This document shows, in pieces, positions 29,553 to 42,000 of a stretch of 64,000 nucleotides of DNA; within the stretch, counting starts at the first letter, position 1; each line of letters starts with the position of its first letter. The stretch comes from Hypholoma sublateritium FD-334 SS-4 (Eukaryota; Basidiomycota; Agaricomycetes; Agaricales; Strophariaceae). The stretch lies in assembly GCA_000827495.1 (NCBI GenBank), contig KN817521.1, positions 310,001-374,000 of the forward strand, read 5' to 3'. The position numbers and the translations under genes are program-made. The notes beneath the pieces were generated by a model, which saw nothing but the letters and a program-made list of their open reading frames with translations, was not told the DNA's origin and did no database searches.

Positions 29553-32500
29553 ATGTTCTCCAAACAACCTGAAATTTCCCTCGCAGATCTTTCTATCGAC
29601 CTGCGTGACAAAGACGATTGGTCGGTAGAGGCCCTGAAAACCTATGACGTTCCCCTCGATGTTACAACGCTAGCCATTGAACCAATATCGCGCATTCTCG
29701 CCATTGGTTGGTCTCGGGACTCTATGATCTTTCGGTTAGCTTGAACCGAACCTGATCATGTTGTAGGAACATCTAGTGGCATAATTCACATCTTTGGGCG
29801 CGCGGGAGTTGTCTCTACGATCAACTTGCCTGAACCAATCGAAGTACGATTCCTCCAGTTCGCTGTTTCGACCTTCCACATCGTTTGTTTGGGTGGGTCC
29901 TTCCTTTTGCCCTGTTTCATGGTATGTATGATTGACTCGCGTTACAGATTGCGAGAACCGACTACATGTATTCAGTCTGTTGGACCTTGGAAAACCGAAA
30001 TTCATTGTGTCAGCTCGATTTGACCCAATCAAGTGCGTTTAACCTTTTCTTTATTGCGTTGACAATGCGAATTACTTCAATGAACTTGATACCTAGCTCC
30101 ATAACTCTCTCTCCTTCGCACACCCATGTTCGTGATTTATCTACAGAGCCGAGTTGAGGCCTGAACATAATGCCAAATGCTTTAGATCTTTCTAGCCACA
30201 CAACATGGAGATATCAAGACCTTTGATTTGACTTGCCTTCGAAAGTCGCCGTATTCCATACCCAATCTCTGGAGTCTTTACGAGGAGAAAATGACCGCCA
30301 GCGGTGTACCTTCATTGTTACCATCAGACCAGTATGTATTTAGTGTCCACTGTATGTGTTTGACAGATGCTCTCCACTCATAGCTGTCATCTAAAGGTCA
30401 AGTGCCCATGCCGTAGATGTCGTCATCCATCCAAGAAATTTGGAACTCCTGTTCATCGCATATTCTGGTACGTACTCAATCATCAACGATATTTTTCCTG
30501 TTTTTCCAACGTTTCGTAACAGGGGGCGTAGTATTAACGGACCTTGTGAGTTGTTTAGATCGACATGTAAATCCCCGAACCTATTTAACTACTTCCGCCA
30601 GACAGAAAGAAGTACAATCCGTGTTTATGAGCTGATATTACTTCCCGGAGCCCCAGGGGGAGCGGGTTATGATTCCCATGTCAGCTTCTTCTTTGAACTT
30701 TCGTGGCTTGTAACCCTGTTGATATATATGTAGGATATTCTTACCCATCGTAGGCCAATGGTCACAAGTCTAGCTATCCACCCTTCAGGCCATTTCTTTG
30801 CTGCTGGATATGACGATGGCTGTATTGCCTTCTGGGCAGTTGATGACGATAACAAACCCCTGCTTGTTCGCACATTGCATGATTTGGACGTCAACATTCT
30901 TGATCCAGAACGCCTCGACGCACTTTCGATATCGGATACTTTGAAGAAAACAACACTTTCTCTTCCAGAACCTATCTTTAAACTGTCGTGGAGTAGCTAT
31001 CCAAATTCCCCTGATCCGAGAGGAGGGGAAACGACCTTGACCATCCTTGGCGGATCAATACCTGGTAAACCTTTCGGATTGTCAGTTTTCCTTTTCCCTC
31101 CATTCAATCCATCAGAGGCACCTTCCGATCCCCCTGCACCAGCTTCCTCTATCCATCCATTCTACCGGAAAGCCATGTACGAATCTCTCGTTCCCAAGAA
31201 AACATTTATCTATAATACTTGTGGGATTGTTCAAGATCATCTACTCTTGCCACATAACATACCCCATCTTTCCGGAAACTTCGACCCCTACGCAATTTTG
31301 CTCATAACCGAGGTTAATACTGCGAGGACAGTCGAAGCTTACCAATTTCCCCCACCTGGATTTCTCAAAACAATCCAAATTCCATTTTCAGACCAAGAAG
31401 TAGTTGATACAAACGATAAAGAACATGCGGACACACAGAAACCATCTCCACCATCAATTAAATCTCCGTCGGGAGTCAAGTCTGGGCCTGATCCATTGAT
31501 GACGCCGTTCTGCCTCTCGATTGGTACATCAGGTGTTTTAGGTGGTCAACTTTTGCAGCTCGATAACGAAACCTACCAATCATTCACTACGAAGTCGTCA
31601 GTAGTCCATCCCAGCCTGGGCTTGAAAGGGGGACAAGCTTATACTGAGACCACGAGCGAGTCAAAATTGCTTAAATACCAATCTCATCGCATCCTTGTCA
31701 CCCGAAATCAAGATACAACCGTTACGTTTTTTGATTTTAGTCCTCAACTTCTGCTACCCAATAACACTGCGGAATCTTTGCTCCAACACGACTGGCCAAA
31801 GGCTCTCCCCGGATTGACGATCAGGCTTCATGATATACTTGAAGATCCACAAAGTTCCGAGCTTCTAATGGCGACTTATGATAATGTAGTCATAGAATCT
31901 GTTAATTTGGCGGCTCAAGCTCTTGAAGTTGCTTTGACTCTCAAATCTGGGGAAGTTTTGGTGTATCGCTCTGCAGAAAATAGTCCTAGGCACCCGCCTC
32001 GCGCTATGTTGGAGGATACAGATATTGTGTTACTGGATCACATACTTTCGCAAACAGGGACCAGAATGAGTCCGCACTTCATGCTCATTGCCGATAAGGG
32101 CCCGGTTGCAGCCTGCGCCCTGTCCGATATCGGCACGTAGTTCCATCTACTAGTAGTAAAAGTCAGGCTTGCTTATTTTATTCTTCAGGTTTTCTGGCTG
32201 TATCGTATCAAAATGGGGCGATGGCCATTGTTGACATGCGCGGTCCTAAATTCATATACACAAGTCAAAAGAGCAGTCGAAAAAGCAGACATTCCGTGAT
32301 AAGCCACCTCCAGAGCGGAATTAGTGAAGATACCGGAATTGACATCATCCGAACTTTAACATGGACTATATGCCCCTTAGAAAAGGGCGAGTAGTGTTCC
32401 CGATATCTCCTACATTTCTGACCATGTTCTACAGACTCCCATCCAAGCGTGCGGTTAATTGTTAGATATCAATCTGGACAGGTGGAAGTATATACATTGA

Positions 32501-33730
32501 GACCCTCCGGGAATCCTCCGTCTTGGGCTGTCACAGGGGAACCCGTGGCGTTCAAAGGCCTGCCGGATCCAATTGAGCATGGCACATTCGTTCTAGATGC
32601 AAAAACAGGCGCCCTTTTGAAAGCAGATCGTATGAGATTGGCCGCAACTTTCAGCGCAGAGACCAATCATGGGCAATCCCAATGCTTCCTTGTCACCGTT
32701 GGCAGCAAAGGTGCTAGATCAAATATTGCCATAACCGGAGACAGAATTGGCAAAGTCGAATGGTCCCATAAAGTTGGCAACGTACTAACTGCTCAGGTCG
32801 TGGAACACATGAGTATTATATTGTCTCGCTACGTCTGAAATTCTACTGACGAGAGCAAAGGATCACACGCGCTTGTCGTTCAAACGGATAAGTTCGACGG
32901 ACTCGTGTATTCGCTTCCTTCCCTGGAATACATTTGCACGCTCAAACTGCCGCCAAGTTCTATGTAGTTTGACTTTTGTTTATGGACATATCTTTTTGGT
33001 TCTGATAACTTCTTTGCAGACCGTTGACGATAGAGCCTGATGGCGATTTCGTCGCATTTGCACTTGATACCAGTGCTCAAATAATGAAGTCCCTCACATA
33101 TGGATCACTGTTTGGCATCAGAAGACAATACGTGCCGCCAGCTATTGATTTCGCAGTCAGTAGAGGCATTGTCCCTACTCAACCACAGCCTGTCTCTCTG
33201 GGACCGGCGTCTCTCCTTGGGTCCTGGTTTTCTTACAACCAGATGTTATCCGGAAATGCTATTGATGAGCTGCGTAAGATATTGAATGCTGTTATAACAT
33301 TTGCATATTCATTGATCACCTTCTTTATAGTGGGTGGACCTGATAGACCTATACCTGAACGGACGAAATTCGATAAAGGAAGTGGGCCAGTGCAGCAAGG
33401 TGCCGTCGGAGGCTCCACCGCAGCTGGTTTCGCTGCAAATGCCGCTGCTGTTCAATCCAACATCTACAACAGGCTTACGTCTGCGATGGGTGAAAGAGGG
33501 TAATGATATTCTACTTCGCGTTTGCTGTCATATGGCTCATGATCAATTCCGAAGCCAATTACTAGGGGATCTGGAGGAGCGCTTCAACTCCCTGGAGGAA
33601 GGAAGTCGAAACATGGTTGCACAGGTAGGGTTATTGCTAACTTGGAGCAGAACAATACTCAACCGCAACATTTGTAAAGGCTAAGCGCTTAGCAGCGCAG
33701 CAGACTGCCAAATCCTGGTTTGGATTTTGA
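29553..33730 (+). CDS. SRO7: SRO7/tomosyn (Lgl family) exocytosis regulator with a C-terminal R-SNARE-like motif
   Basis: Sro7/tomosyn proteins are double beta-propellers that bind the t-SNARE Sec9 and the Rab Sec4 in polarised secretion. The first exon encodes MFSKQPEISLADLSIDLRDK and VTTLAIEPISRILAIG. Exon 2 continues GTSSGIIHIFGRAGVV, a WD blade. Later come GDIKTFDLTCLRKSPYS and TSLAIHPSGHFFAAGYDDG, typical of the family. The big exon at 30758-32140 carries the Lgl-type middle. The C-terminus has a SNARE motif, LGDLEERFNSLEEGSRNM, then VAQAKRLAAQQTAKSWFGF, as in tomosyns but without a membrane anchor. About ten or more introns are present, and some exon joins in 30100-30700 and 32140-33000 are not fully resolved. 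GOS1, another SNARE, lies directly downstream. Confidence 0.88.
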
Positions 33731-34151
33731 GGCGTGGCATAATTTATATTATTCAGAATCCAGATATCAATATATCGATTGCTTATAACCTTCCCCGAAC
33801 CTTCCCATATAATTATCTTTTACATGCATAAGGAAGGCAGTCGACTTTCAATATTCCGATCAACGAGAGTCCATCGGACTAGCCGGGAATTGGCTGCTAG
33901 TTCGTAGTTGCTCGCCAATTACTCGCTCAAATAGAAGGCGAACTGGAACTGAAGGCGAACTGAGGGCGAACTGATGATTGGCTTGCAACCAACCAACTTG
34001 CAGCGAAAGCCTCACTTGGAAAGCACAATACCGAGGGCGTGGGAATATATTACGCGCCGCTATTAATGCGTGCGCACTGCGCAGTAATAATTACTTTGTT
34101 GATACGTTGGAACTTGGCATTGCACCTTCCATACCCAAACTATCTTTCTTC
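33731..34151. other. Intergenic spacer with short degenerate tandem repeats
   Basis: A 12-base unit resembling GAAGGCGAACTG recurs about three times between 33937 and 33974, with nearby partial copies of GAACTG. The region holds the SRO7 3' flank and the GOS1 promoter. No gene. Confidence 0.45.
33937..33974 (+). repeat. Degenerate 12-base tandem repeat
   Basis: Three imperfect copies of R-AGGCGAACTG sit close together upstream of GOS1. It could be a microsatellite-like expansion or clustered binding sites. The sequence alone cannot decide. Confidence 0.4.
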
Positions 34152-35093
34152 ATGTCTAACTACGACCAACTACACCGGCAGTGTCGAACACTGGAGAACC
34201 TGTTTGACTCGAAGCTGACTTCATATTCGCAACTGGTGGTCAACATCTCACGGCCGGGCCAGGATATCGAGTCTTCAGGCTCAAGCGAGCGGTGGCGGGA
34301 CCTAGAGCTTGAATTAGACGACCTGTCCACAAAGGTGACGAACCTCTGACTACCATCGCCTTGAAAATTCTGAGTAATTGCAGTTAGATGAGATCAACGA
34401 ACAACTGGCAGAGTTGGCCCGGAACCCGGACCTCATGTCAAGCTCTATGCTGCGGGCGGTTCAGAGGCATCGGGAGCTGCAACAGGACAATATGCGCGAG
34501 CTGAAGCGAACTAAGGTCATTACGGCGCTCTGGAATACGTTATGTGGTGGTGGTGCTGACTGCGTTCTCACAGACAAACGTTAAACATGCGCTGGAGCAG
34601 GCAAACCTCTTTTCCGGGGTGCGTAATGACATAGAGTGCGTAAATTCGTGGTTTTTTGACCTTCGGGCGTGACTGACCTAGTTGTTTTAGTGCGTACAAG
34701 TCATCGGCTGCGGATTCATTATTGGGAGAACGAAGCCGGATCGATAGTTCGCACCAAATGACCGACACAGTTATACAGTGCGTACCTCTAGCGTCATTAG
34801 TTTGAATGATAGCTGACCTTCACACTTCCTACCAGACAAGCGTATGAAACCAGGTCAGAATTCTCACAACAGCGAAGTTCTTTGGCTGGTATAAATACCC
34901 GCATGGTACAAGTTATTGGTATGTGTCAATCTAGGCCCTCTAAACGTTGACCGTTAACCGTGCTACAGGAACTATGCCTGGGATCAACAATCTTGTTTCG
35001 ATGATCAAGTCGCGCCGGCGGAGGGATTCTATCATCATGGGTTTGGTCATTGGAATCTGCTGCATCCTCCTCTTATCCTACCTATGGAATTGA
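34152..35093 (+). CDS. GOS1: Golgi SNARE Gos1 (GOSR1/GS28 homologue)
   Basis: Gos1 is a Qb-SNARE for intra-Golgi and ER-Golgi transport. Six exons (34152-34334, 34384-34515, 34574-34635, 34691-34777, 34836-34918, 34969-35093) give 223 residues, the normal length. It starts MSNYDQLHRQCRTLENLFDS. The N-terminal helices are followed by LDEINEQLAELAR and the SNARE motif from RIDSSHQMTDTVIQQAYETR to INTRMVQVIGTMPGINNLV, with the Qb-layer Gln in the middle. One C-terminal membrane anchor, GLVIGICCILLLSYLW, ends the protein. The family motif NNLVSMIKSRRRRDSIIMG just before the anchor is clear. Confidence 0.95.
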
Positions 35094-35195
35094 AGACCAC
35101 TACTTATACCCTATGCGATACTCCCATGGACTTTGATCCTTACTTTCGGATATCATTTAATGTCATTTATTTTGTACACAATACTGGTCACCTTA

Positions 35196-36532
35196 CTATC
35201 TGTCTAACTTTTCATTTTCAGAGTCTTCTGATTGATAATCGGGCCTCTTTTTCTCCTTCCTCGTCTGCTTCAGTGGGTGCCTGCCATTCTTAAATCGTAT
35301 CCAATTTTGTTCCAAGCGACGGATGACACCCCATTCCTCCCCCGGTTGTGAGAGGTAGGGGTCGTCGGTCCAAGCATCGTCATTTTCAATGGGCCACTCT
35401 CTCACATTAGCTACGATGTTGATCATTTGCCAGGTTCGCAGAGTGCACATGTTGATATCATTATAGTCCGATTCAACCAGCAGGCGGTCGGGTGAACATG
35501 CAGCAATAAGAGCGCGGTGGTTTGCGTGCTTATGGTTGATGACAGTCGACAGCGAGAGAAAGACGTTTTCATGCTTTTTCTGCGCAGCGGAGAGTTGGCA
35601 AACACAGTCCAATGGTTGGAAATACGTCGGTACATACCTCTACATCGAGCCAGGATTGGGCACTAAATCCGCAACTGTGCAAGTCTACGCTTATTTTATT
35701 CCATCGTGCGCCATGCTTCTGCTTCATGTCCCCAAGCAGCTCGATTGTCGCCTGTTGTGCTTTGACACTGTGTATGCTAACGCTCCTGCCCAGCTCCACG
35801 GCCAGTTCCATTTGCGCGCGCAGAACAGCAAGTTGATGAGATAGTGGGATGTGGAAGGACGTCAGGACGCGTGGGGACGCGAAAAAGTCGACGGGGACAC
35901 GAAAAACGCGGTCGACTCCCACTTCGCCGACCATGGCGCTTGGAAATTCAACGAGGTTGCGCCGTACCTCATCAATGATGGCAGACAGCGGGCGAGGGTC
36001 TGGGAGAGCGTGCAGAAGTAGCTGTAATTGTTCCTCAAGGCGCACATCGTCATTAGGTTTGATGTGAACACTCTCTGAGAAAAAGAGCTTGCGATAATGG
36101 TCTTCTTTGCTGATTGGCGTAGACTCGGTAGAGATCAGATGCGAGAACCATGGATGGTAACCTATGATGTGAAGAATGAATGTTCAGAGACTTGTATGCA
36201 CTTAATTTCGCAGTCACAAGTAGAAGAGCGCTGTACAGTGCGAGCTTTCAAGAAACATATGTATATCGACACACAGCCCACGAGATCGGAGAAGTCAAGT
36301 GAAACTGACCGAAGCACGGCACTACTTTGTCTGGGTAGCGCAAGGCAAGACTTCTAACCTTAGCCTGATCGGAGGGCATAGTGGACATGGCACAGATGGT
36401 GATTTCGAGGCGCTCCATCGATGCATCGGACACGCCTTCTGGCGCGTCGGTGGGATGACAATGTACATCAACGATGTGACGGAGAACCTCAGCGCTCGGT
36501 AGGTTCATTGAAAGACCGTCAGAAGTTGACAT
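35196..36532 (-). CDS. TatD-family metal-dependent hydrolase (Scn1-like)
   Basis: Three exons (36532..36310, 36161..35638, 35579..35196) give 376 residues. The N-terminal metal site DVHCHPTDAPEG has the HxH of the TatD family. GYHPWFSH spans the first intron. The core continues with MVGEVGVDRVFR (metal-binding Glu), VSIHSVKAQQ and HSCGFSAQSW. LLVESDYND carries the final Asp. TatD proteins are Mg-dependent nucleases or esterases, and the fission-yeast member Scn1 interacts with Cut9. The C-terminal tail is basic and acidic low complexity (KQTRKEKKRPDYQSEDSE). It is divergent from TRM5, with 418 bases between the two starts. Confidence 0.9.
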
Positions 36533-36950
36533 TTTGTGTTGGGATACGCAGGATGGTGATGCTGTGGATGAGGCTGTTGTGCGATGGACAGCTTGAATTC
36601 GGCGGAAGCGAGGATGAATACGGCGCCGGGACGGGAATAACTCTGGCGAGTATTAATGGCAACGAGGAGGCTAAAAAAGGCGATCCCGGGGTGCATTGAA
36701 CGGTGACCGCAGTGCAAGGTTGCTGAGCACTTGCCATCGATAGAATATGTTTTGGTGTCGGCATGTGCGGGTTGCCGCCAAGCTGTCCGGTGTCGTTCTG
36801 GCGGAAAGTGCGCACCCGAGCACCGGGATTGGCGGACTGCAGAACGACGTCGTGACCGATTGGACAGGTTCATTGGTGTTTAGTCAGCGCCAGCGCGTGT
36901 TTGCTAATTGCGTTTCAATTTTGTGCAGACAACTTGTTACAACCGTCTGT
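36533..36950. promoter_or_regulatory. Divergent promoter between the TatD-like and TRM5 genes
   Basis: 418 bases separate two divergent start codons. A 122-codon minus frame at 36505-36873 overlaps the TatD start and lacks family features. No TATA box was seen, as expected for housekeeping genes. Confidence 0.4.
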
Positions 36951-38828
36951 ATGCTCCTTGCACGGCTATTATCCGCCAGGAGATCTCCCTCGTTCAATCC
37001 AATCATGTCTCGTCATCTTTATCTTGATTCGTCTCCTCCAGCGTATCGCGGGCCTACGGATGTCATCGACAAGAATGCTTTCCACAAGACCATATCCGTC
37101 CTCGGCGCGCGCATCTCGCCAGAGAGGACACGGGTTCTGCTGAAAGCCAATGAATTAAGAAAGTGCGTACGCAGCACATAACGAATCTATTTCAAATCTG
37201 ATCATGCTGTCTGCATAGTTGTTTGATGGACCTCCCAAAAATCCGTACTGTTGTATCTGATCCATCTCAACGAGATGGCGATCGTTTGGTCCTATTGAGG
37301 ATGTCGGACAAGGGTAGGTACATATTCCCGTAATGTTATTATCCGTGTAACGCGAATATCTGACGGTACATGACAAGCCAGCTGATATTCCTGTTGAGGC
37401 ACAGCAGTTTTTGGACAAAGAGGCGAAAGGCCTGGTAGATTACACCGTTGATTTGGATTATAACTATTGGACAGCGGGTGCGTGTTTGTCTCTTCACTGA
37501 CGCGATTTTCGCGAGGTTGATAGATTATTGCCGTAGAGGAGTGTTTACACGCTTTTCTTCCCGAGAAACTACGCGAAGGAGCTCCTACAGGTTTCGCCAT
37601 GACCGGGCATATAGGTGCATTGAATTTTTCTCGTCATAATCTTAAAGCTGATGCGCAGTTAAGCTCATGTAAACCTTAATGATGAATACTTACCGTACAA
37701 ACACATCATTGGACAACTGATCCTCGATGTAAGTGGCCTTTACGCTACCGCCACGCTATATTCTGACTTCCCAGAATTCAGAAAAACAAGAGAGTCACGA
37801 CGGTCGTCAATAAACTGAACATGATCGACAATCAATTCCGTTTCTTCAAGATGGAGCTTATCGCCGGAGAGCCGCAATACGTTGTAGAACATGTATGTTT
37901 CCCGAATTGTTACACACAGGTATAATTTCTCACAAGCCTGTAGCGCGAAGCAGACTGTACATTTACGTTTGACTTCACGGAAGTCTACTGGAATTCCCGG
38001 CTACATACCGAACACGAGCGCCTAGTCGAATTGTTCAAACCCGAAGATGTCATTGCCGATGTGTTTGCTGGAGTGGGCCCGTTCGCCGTCCCGGCTGCCA
38101 AGAAAGGTTGCGCAGTCCTCGGAAATGACTTGAATCCCAATAGTGCCAAGTATCTTGCACAGAACGTAGAGGATAACCGAGTGAGCAGTATCATCGATAT
38201 ACCCTGTTTGTTCATTCGCTAATACCTCGGTAAAGGTTACCGATCTTGTACGCGTCTCATGTGAAGACGGTCGCGATTTCATCCGGACCAGCGTATCCCG
38301 TTTATACGGCACTCCGTTTCCTGCTTACACTGGTCCAAGGCCCAGTAGAGCACAGCAGGAAAAAGAACGCAAGCAGCTGCAAAAACGCGTGGCTGCTGAA
38401 GGCATACCGATACCTCCATCGGTCCCTGCGGATGACACCAAACCACCTCGCAGGCGGATTTCGCACTTCGTGATGAATCTTCCCGACTCTGCGATCACCT
38501 TCCTAGACGCGTTCCGCGGTATTCTATCCGATGCGGAAGATCGGAATTTGAGCGGAACTTATAGCGAAATGCCCATGATTCATTGTCACTGTTTTACTCG
38601 CGAGCTGGAGCCAGAAAAGGCGGAGGCGGACATTCGGCAGGTCGGTCCCTGTTTTGTCCGAATCCGGGGAATGATCACTAACCCCATGATCTGCAGCGAG
38701 TCGAGGAAAAGCTAGGGCACGCCCTTGGTGGAGAAACGAGCTTTCACCTAGTGCGCTCTGTGGCACCCGCGAAAGAGATGTACTGTGTCAGTTTTAGACT
38801 ACCACGAGAAGTAGCATTCGCGGTGTAG
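36951..38828 (+). CDS. TRM5: tRNA (guanine-37-N1) methyltransferase Trm5
   Basis: Trm5 makes m1G37 next to the anticodon using S-adenosylmethionine. Visible landmarks in order: PKIRTVVSDPSQRDGDRLVL, LDYNYWTAEECLHAFLPE, PTGFAMTGHIAHVNLNDEYL, KNKRVTTVVNKL, the SAM site DVFAGVGPFAVPAAKKGC, GNDLNPNSAKYL, and the catalytic HFVMNLPDSAITFLDAFRG. The C-terminus ends VSFRLPREVAFAV. Introns are short GT-AG, and all joins keep family sequence. The frame opens at 36951 with MLLARLLSARRSPSF, a basic amphipathic leader typical of mitochondrial import. A second ATG at 37005 (MSRHLYLDSSPPAYRG) begins the cytosolic/nuclear-type form, so two products by alternative initiation are likely. Confidence 0.95.
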
Positions 38829-39035
38829 ACAGTAAAAATTAAAAGACGATTCGGGCGGCCGAAGATTCAGGGCCGCTCGGCCGGCGTTAACCCCGCAAAC
38901 GAAAAAGTTGATCCTGTTGAACGTTGTGTCGGCACAATTTTGCACCTCCTCCCTCACTCCACACCTCTCGCTGCTGTATTTTCCGCCAGCCTTGATATAC
39001 CCCTCGCTCCACCGTCACTCTTTCTCACTGCTCTC

Positions 39036-42000
39036 ATGTCGCCTTGGTCCCGAATACTCCCGACCACCTACTGTGACTCCGACGTCCAGCCCTCTCTCAC
39101 CAAGGCGGCCCTTCAGAGCGTACGCACTGCAGTCGCAGTCCCCGAGAGCGAGCTCAAGCGCTGGCGGCGCACATTTGACGCCAATGCGAAAGTGGTTAAT
39201 GGCGAGAAGTAAGCAGCTGTCACATGAGCCTGGACGGTGAGAGCTTGACGGTCTGGATTTCTGACCACGCTTCCTTTTACATCACAGGTATCTCGACGCG
39301 GAGAGTTTCGTTACCGCCATCGCGCCGAAGGGCGACCTAAGCAAAATCGGTCGCTCGCAGTTTGGCATCCTTTTCCGCATCGCCGACACCTCCCGACGCG
39401 GCCTGGTGTCGTGGGAGGACTTCACTGTCTTCGAAACTCTCCTCAAGCGGCCTGATGCCGACTATTGGATGGCATTCCAGTATTTCGACGTGTGCGTTCT
39501 CCGTGTCCTTATCACCTATACTATTCCAGCTTATAATGCCACAGCGACCACTCAGGATTCATCGACTACAATGAATTCAAGACAGTCTTCTCAGCCAACC
39601 TAGGGCCAGACGCGATACCCTTTGACTTCGACTGGTACGGGTTGATCTATTCGTTTCCGTAATCCGCCTGCTAATGCTCCGTTCAGCGATTGGGTCAAGT
39701 TATACCTCGGAAAGAAGAACGGAAACCATGTTTTAGGATGTAAGGGCCTCATTTTATTGACCCGAGGGACGCCGGAGCGGAGCTAACGGCCCGACAGATA
39801 ATGAATTTACGCAGCTCATGAAGGGTTTGCAGGGCGAACGGCTGCGCCAGGCCTTCAAATACCTCGATACCAACGAAGACGGATTCATAAAGCCAGATGA
39901 ATTTAAGAGAATCATCCTAGTAAGCTTTTAGTAACGATTGTTGAACTTGTGAGCGCGAACTGATTTCTGGGCTAGGAAATTGCGGGGCATAAATTATCGG
40001 ATGCTGTTATAGATCGACTACCCACTCTTTGCACATTGAGTCCGGGGCAACGTATATCTTATTCGGAAGTCATCGCTTTTCATAATGTCATCAGAGGTGG
40101 GCGCTTATTCATGTCGTCTTCGGAAAATCCGTTAAACCTGTTCTATTTTTTACAGAGATGGATATGGTAGAAAGGTAGGAGACGAGAGTTTTATCTCATG
40201 CTCATACTTGACCTTCGTTTGTCCAGAATCATTCGCGAATCCACGGCCAAAAGCAAAGATGGACGCATAGACCAGAATGATTTCCTCAACTACGCCGCTT
40301 CGAGCTCGCGCTACTCGCTGTTTACCCCAATGGAAGCTTCCATCATCTTTCACTTCGCGGGTCGTGGGGTCGGCATGCAACGGCTAGCCCTCCTCGACTT
40401 CGCACAACTCCTGGACCCCAGATGGCGCCCACCTCATGATGAGGAATATACTGCTGTCAAGGCGCCGGCGGTCTCATGGGGCACGAAGATATTGATGTCT
40501 TCCTATAGTTTCGTCCAGGGTGGTAGGCACAGTTCGCGGATTCTCAAGGCAATTACATGACTTTAATGTCGATAGGTTTCGCTGGTGCGGTTGGTGCTAC
40601 CATTGTGTATCCGATCGACATGGTCAAGGTGAGTCTTGTGCTGTCAGCTTCTGAATGTTTCTGATATTTAACCTTTGAAAAGACCCGGTAAGCCTACTTC
40701 CCCATTAGAAAGAGCCGATGCCTATGTTCCATCAGGATGCAAAATCAACGTTCCACTGTTGTGGGTCAGATGCTGTACAAGAACAGTATCGACTGCGCCA
40801 AGAAAATTTTCCGTAACGAAGGCTTTGTCGGCTTTTATCGCGGTCTTGGACCACAGCTCATTGTAAGTGTAACATGTATTTTCGTGTCGTTCACAATATT
40901 GAGTTGGTTTCTGTAGGGTGTCGCTCCCGAGAAGGCTATCAAGTTGACTGTTAATGACTTGATCCGTTCGCGAGCGATGGATCCCGAGACGGGCCGCATC
41001 GAGGTGCAGTGGGAGCTCTTCGCAGGTGGTATGGCCGGAGGGTCTCAAGTGGTTCGTCGATTGGTGGTTCCAATGGTTAAATAGGAAACTGATAACATAA
41101 CAGGTCTTCACGAATCCTTTGGAAATTGTGTACGTCTTTTATACCAGTCTGATTTCGTACTACTCACCGGGATTTTATTTTAGGAAAATCCGTCTCCAAG
41201 TGCAAGGTGAGGCTGCCAAGGTGGAAGGTGCTATCCCCAAAGGAGCCGCACACATCATTCGCCAGCTTGGCATCCTCGGTCTGTACAAGGGCGCCACTGC
41301 TTGCCTGCTCCGTGATATCCCGTTCTCCGCCATTTACTTCACTGCCTATTCCCATCTGCGCAAGGATGTGTTCCAGGACGGTTATAACGGGAAGCAACTC
41401 TCTTTCTTGGAGACACTTTCAGCGGCTGCCATCGCGTACGTCTTCACGTTATGACTGAGTTGCAATCTGATGTGTTCTGTGATCTGTCAGCGGCATGCCT
41501 GCGGCATATCTTACCACACCTGCTGGTATGTTCTCTGCTGCCGCCGTTACATGCTTTTGTGTTGACATCCTTCAGACGTCGTAAAAACGAGATTGCAAGT
41601 GGAAGCTAGGAAAGGGCAAACCCATTATTCAGGCCTCCGCGACGCCTTTGTCAAGATCTGTGAGCAATATACGCGCCCCTGTGAGACGAGTTATTGAAAC
41701 CGACATAATTAGATCGGGAAGAGGGTTTCCGTGCTCTGTTCAAAGGCGGTCCTGCCCGAGTTATTCGTAGCAGTCCACAATTTGGCTTCACCTTGTTAGG
41801 TGAGAATTCCCCTTATCAGTATTTTGAGTACACCCACTAACCCAATACAATCTGCAGCCTATGAAACATTGAAGGATGTTGTGAGTAGTACTATTTTTAG
41901 ATTGCTTGTCATTGTTTACCCGAGTAACGTGTGGATTCTGCGGCATAGCTACCAGTGAGTGCAGTTCCACACATTTTGATTTGTGATTATCTCACCGGGA

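Noticed and set aside
36505..36873. 122-codon minus-strand frame between the TatD-like and TRM5 genes
   Set aside because: It overlaps the start of the TatD gene on the same strand, lies in a promoter region and has no recognisable features.
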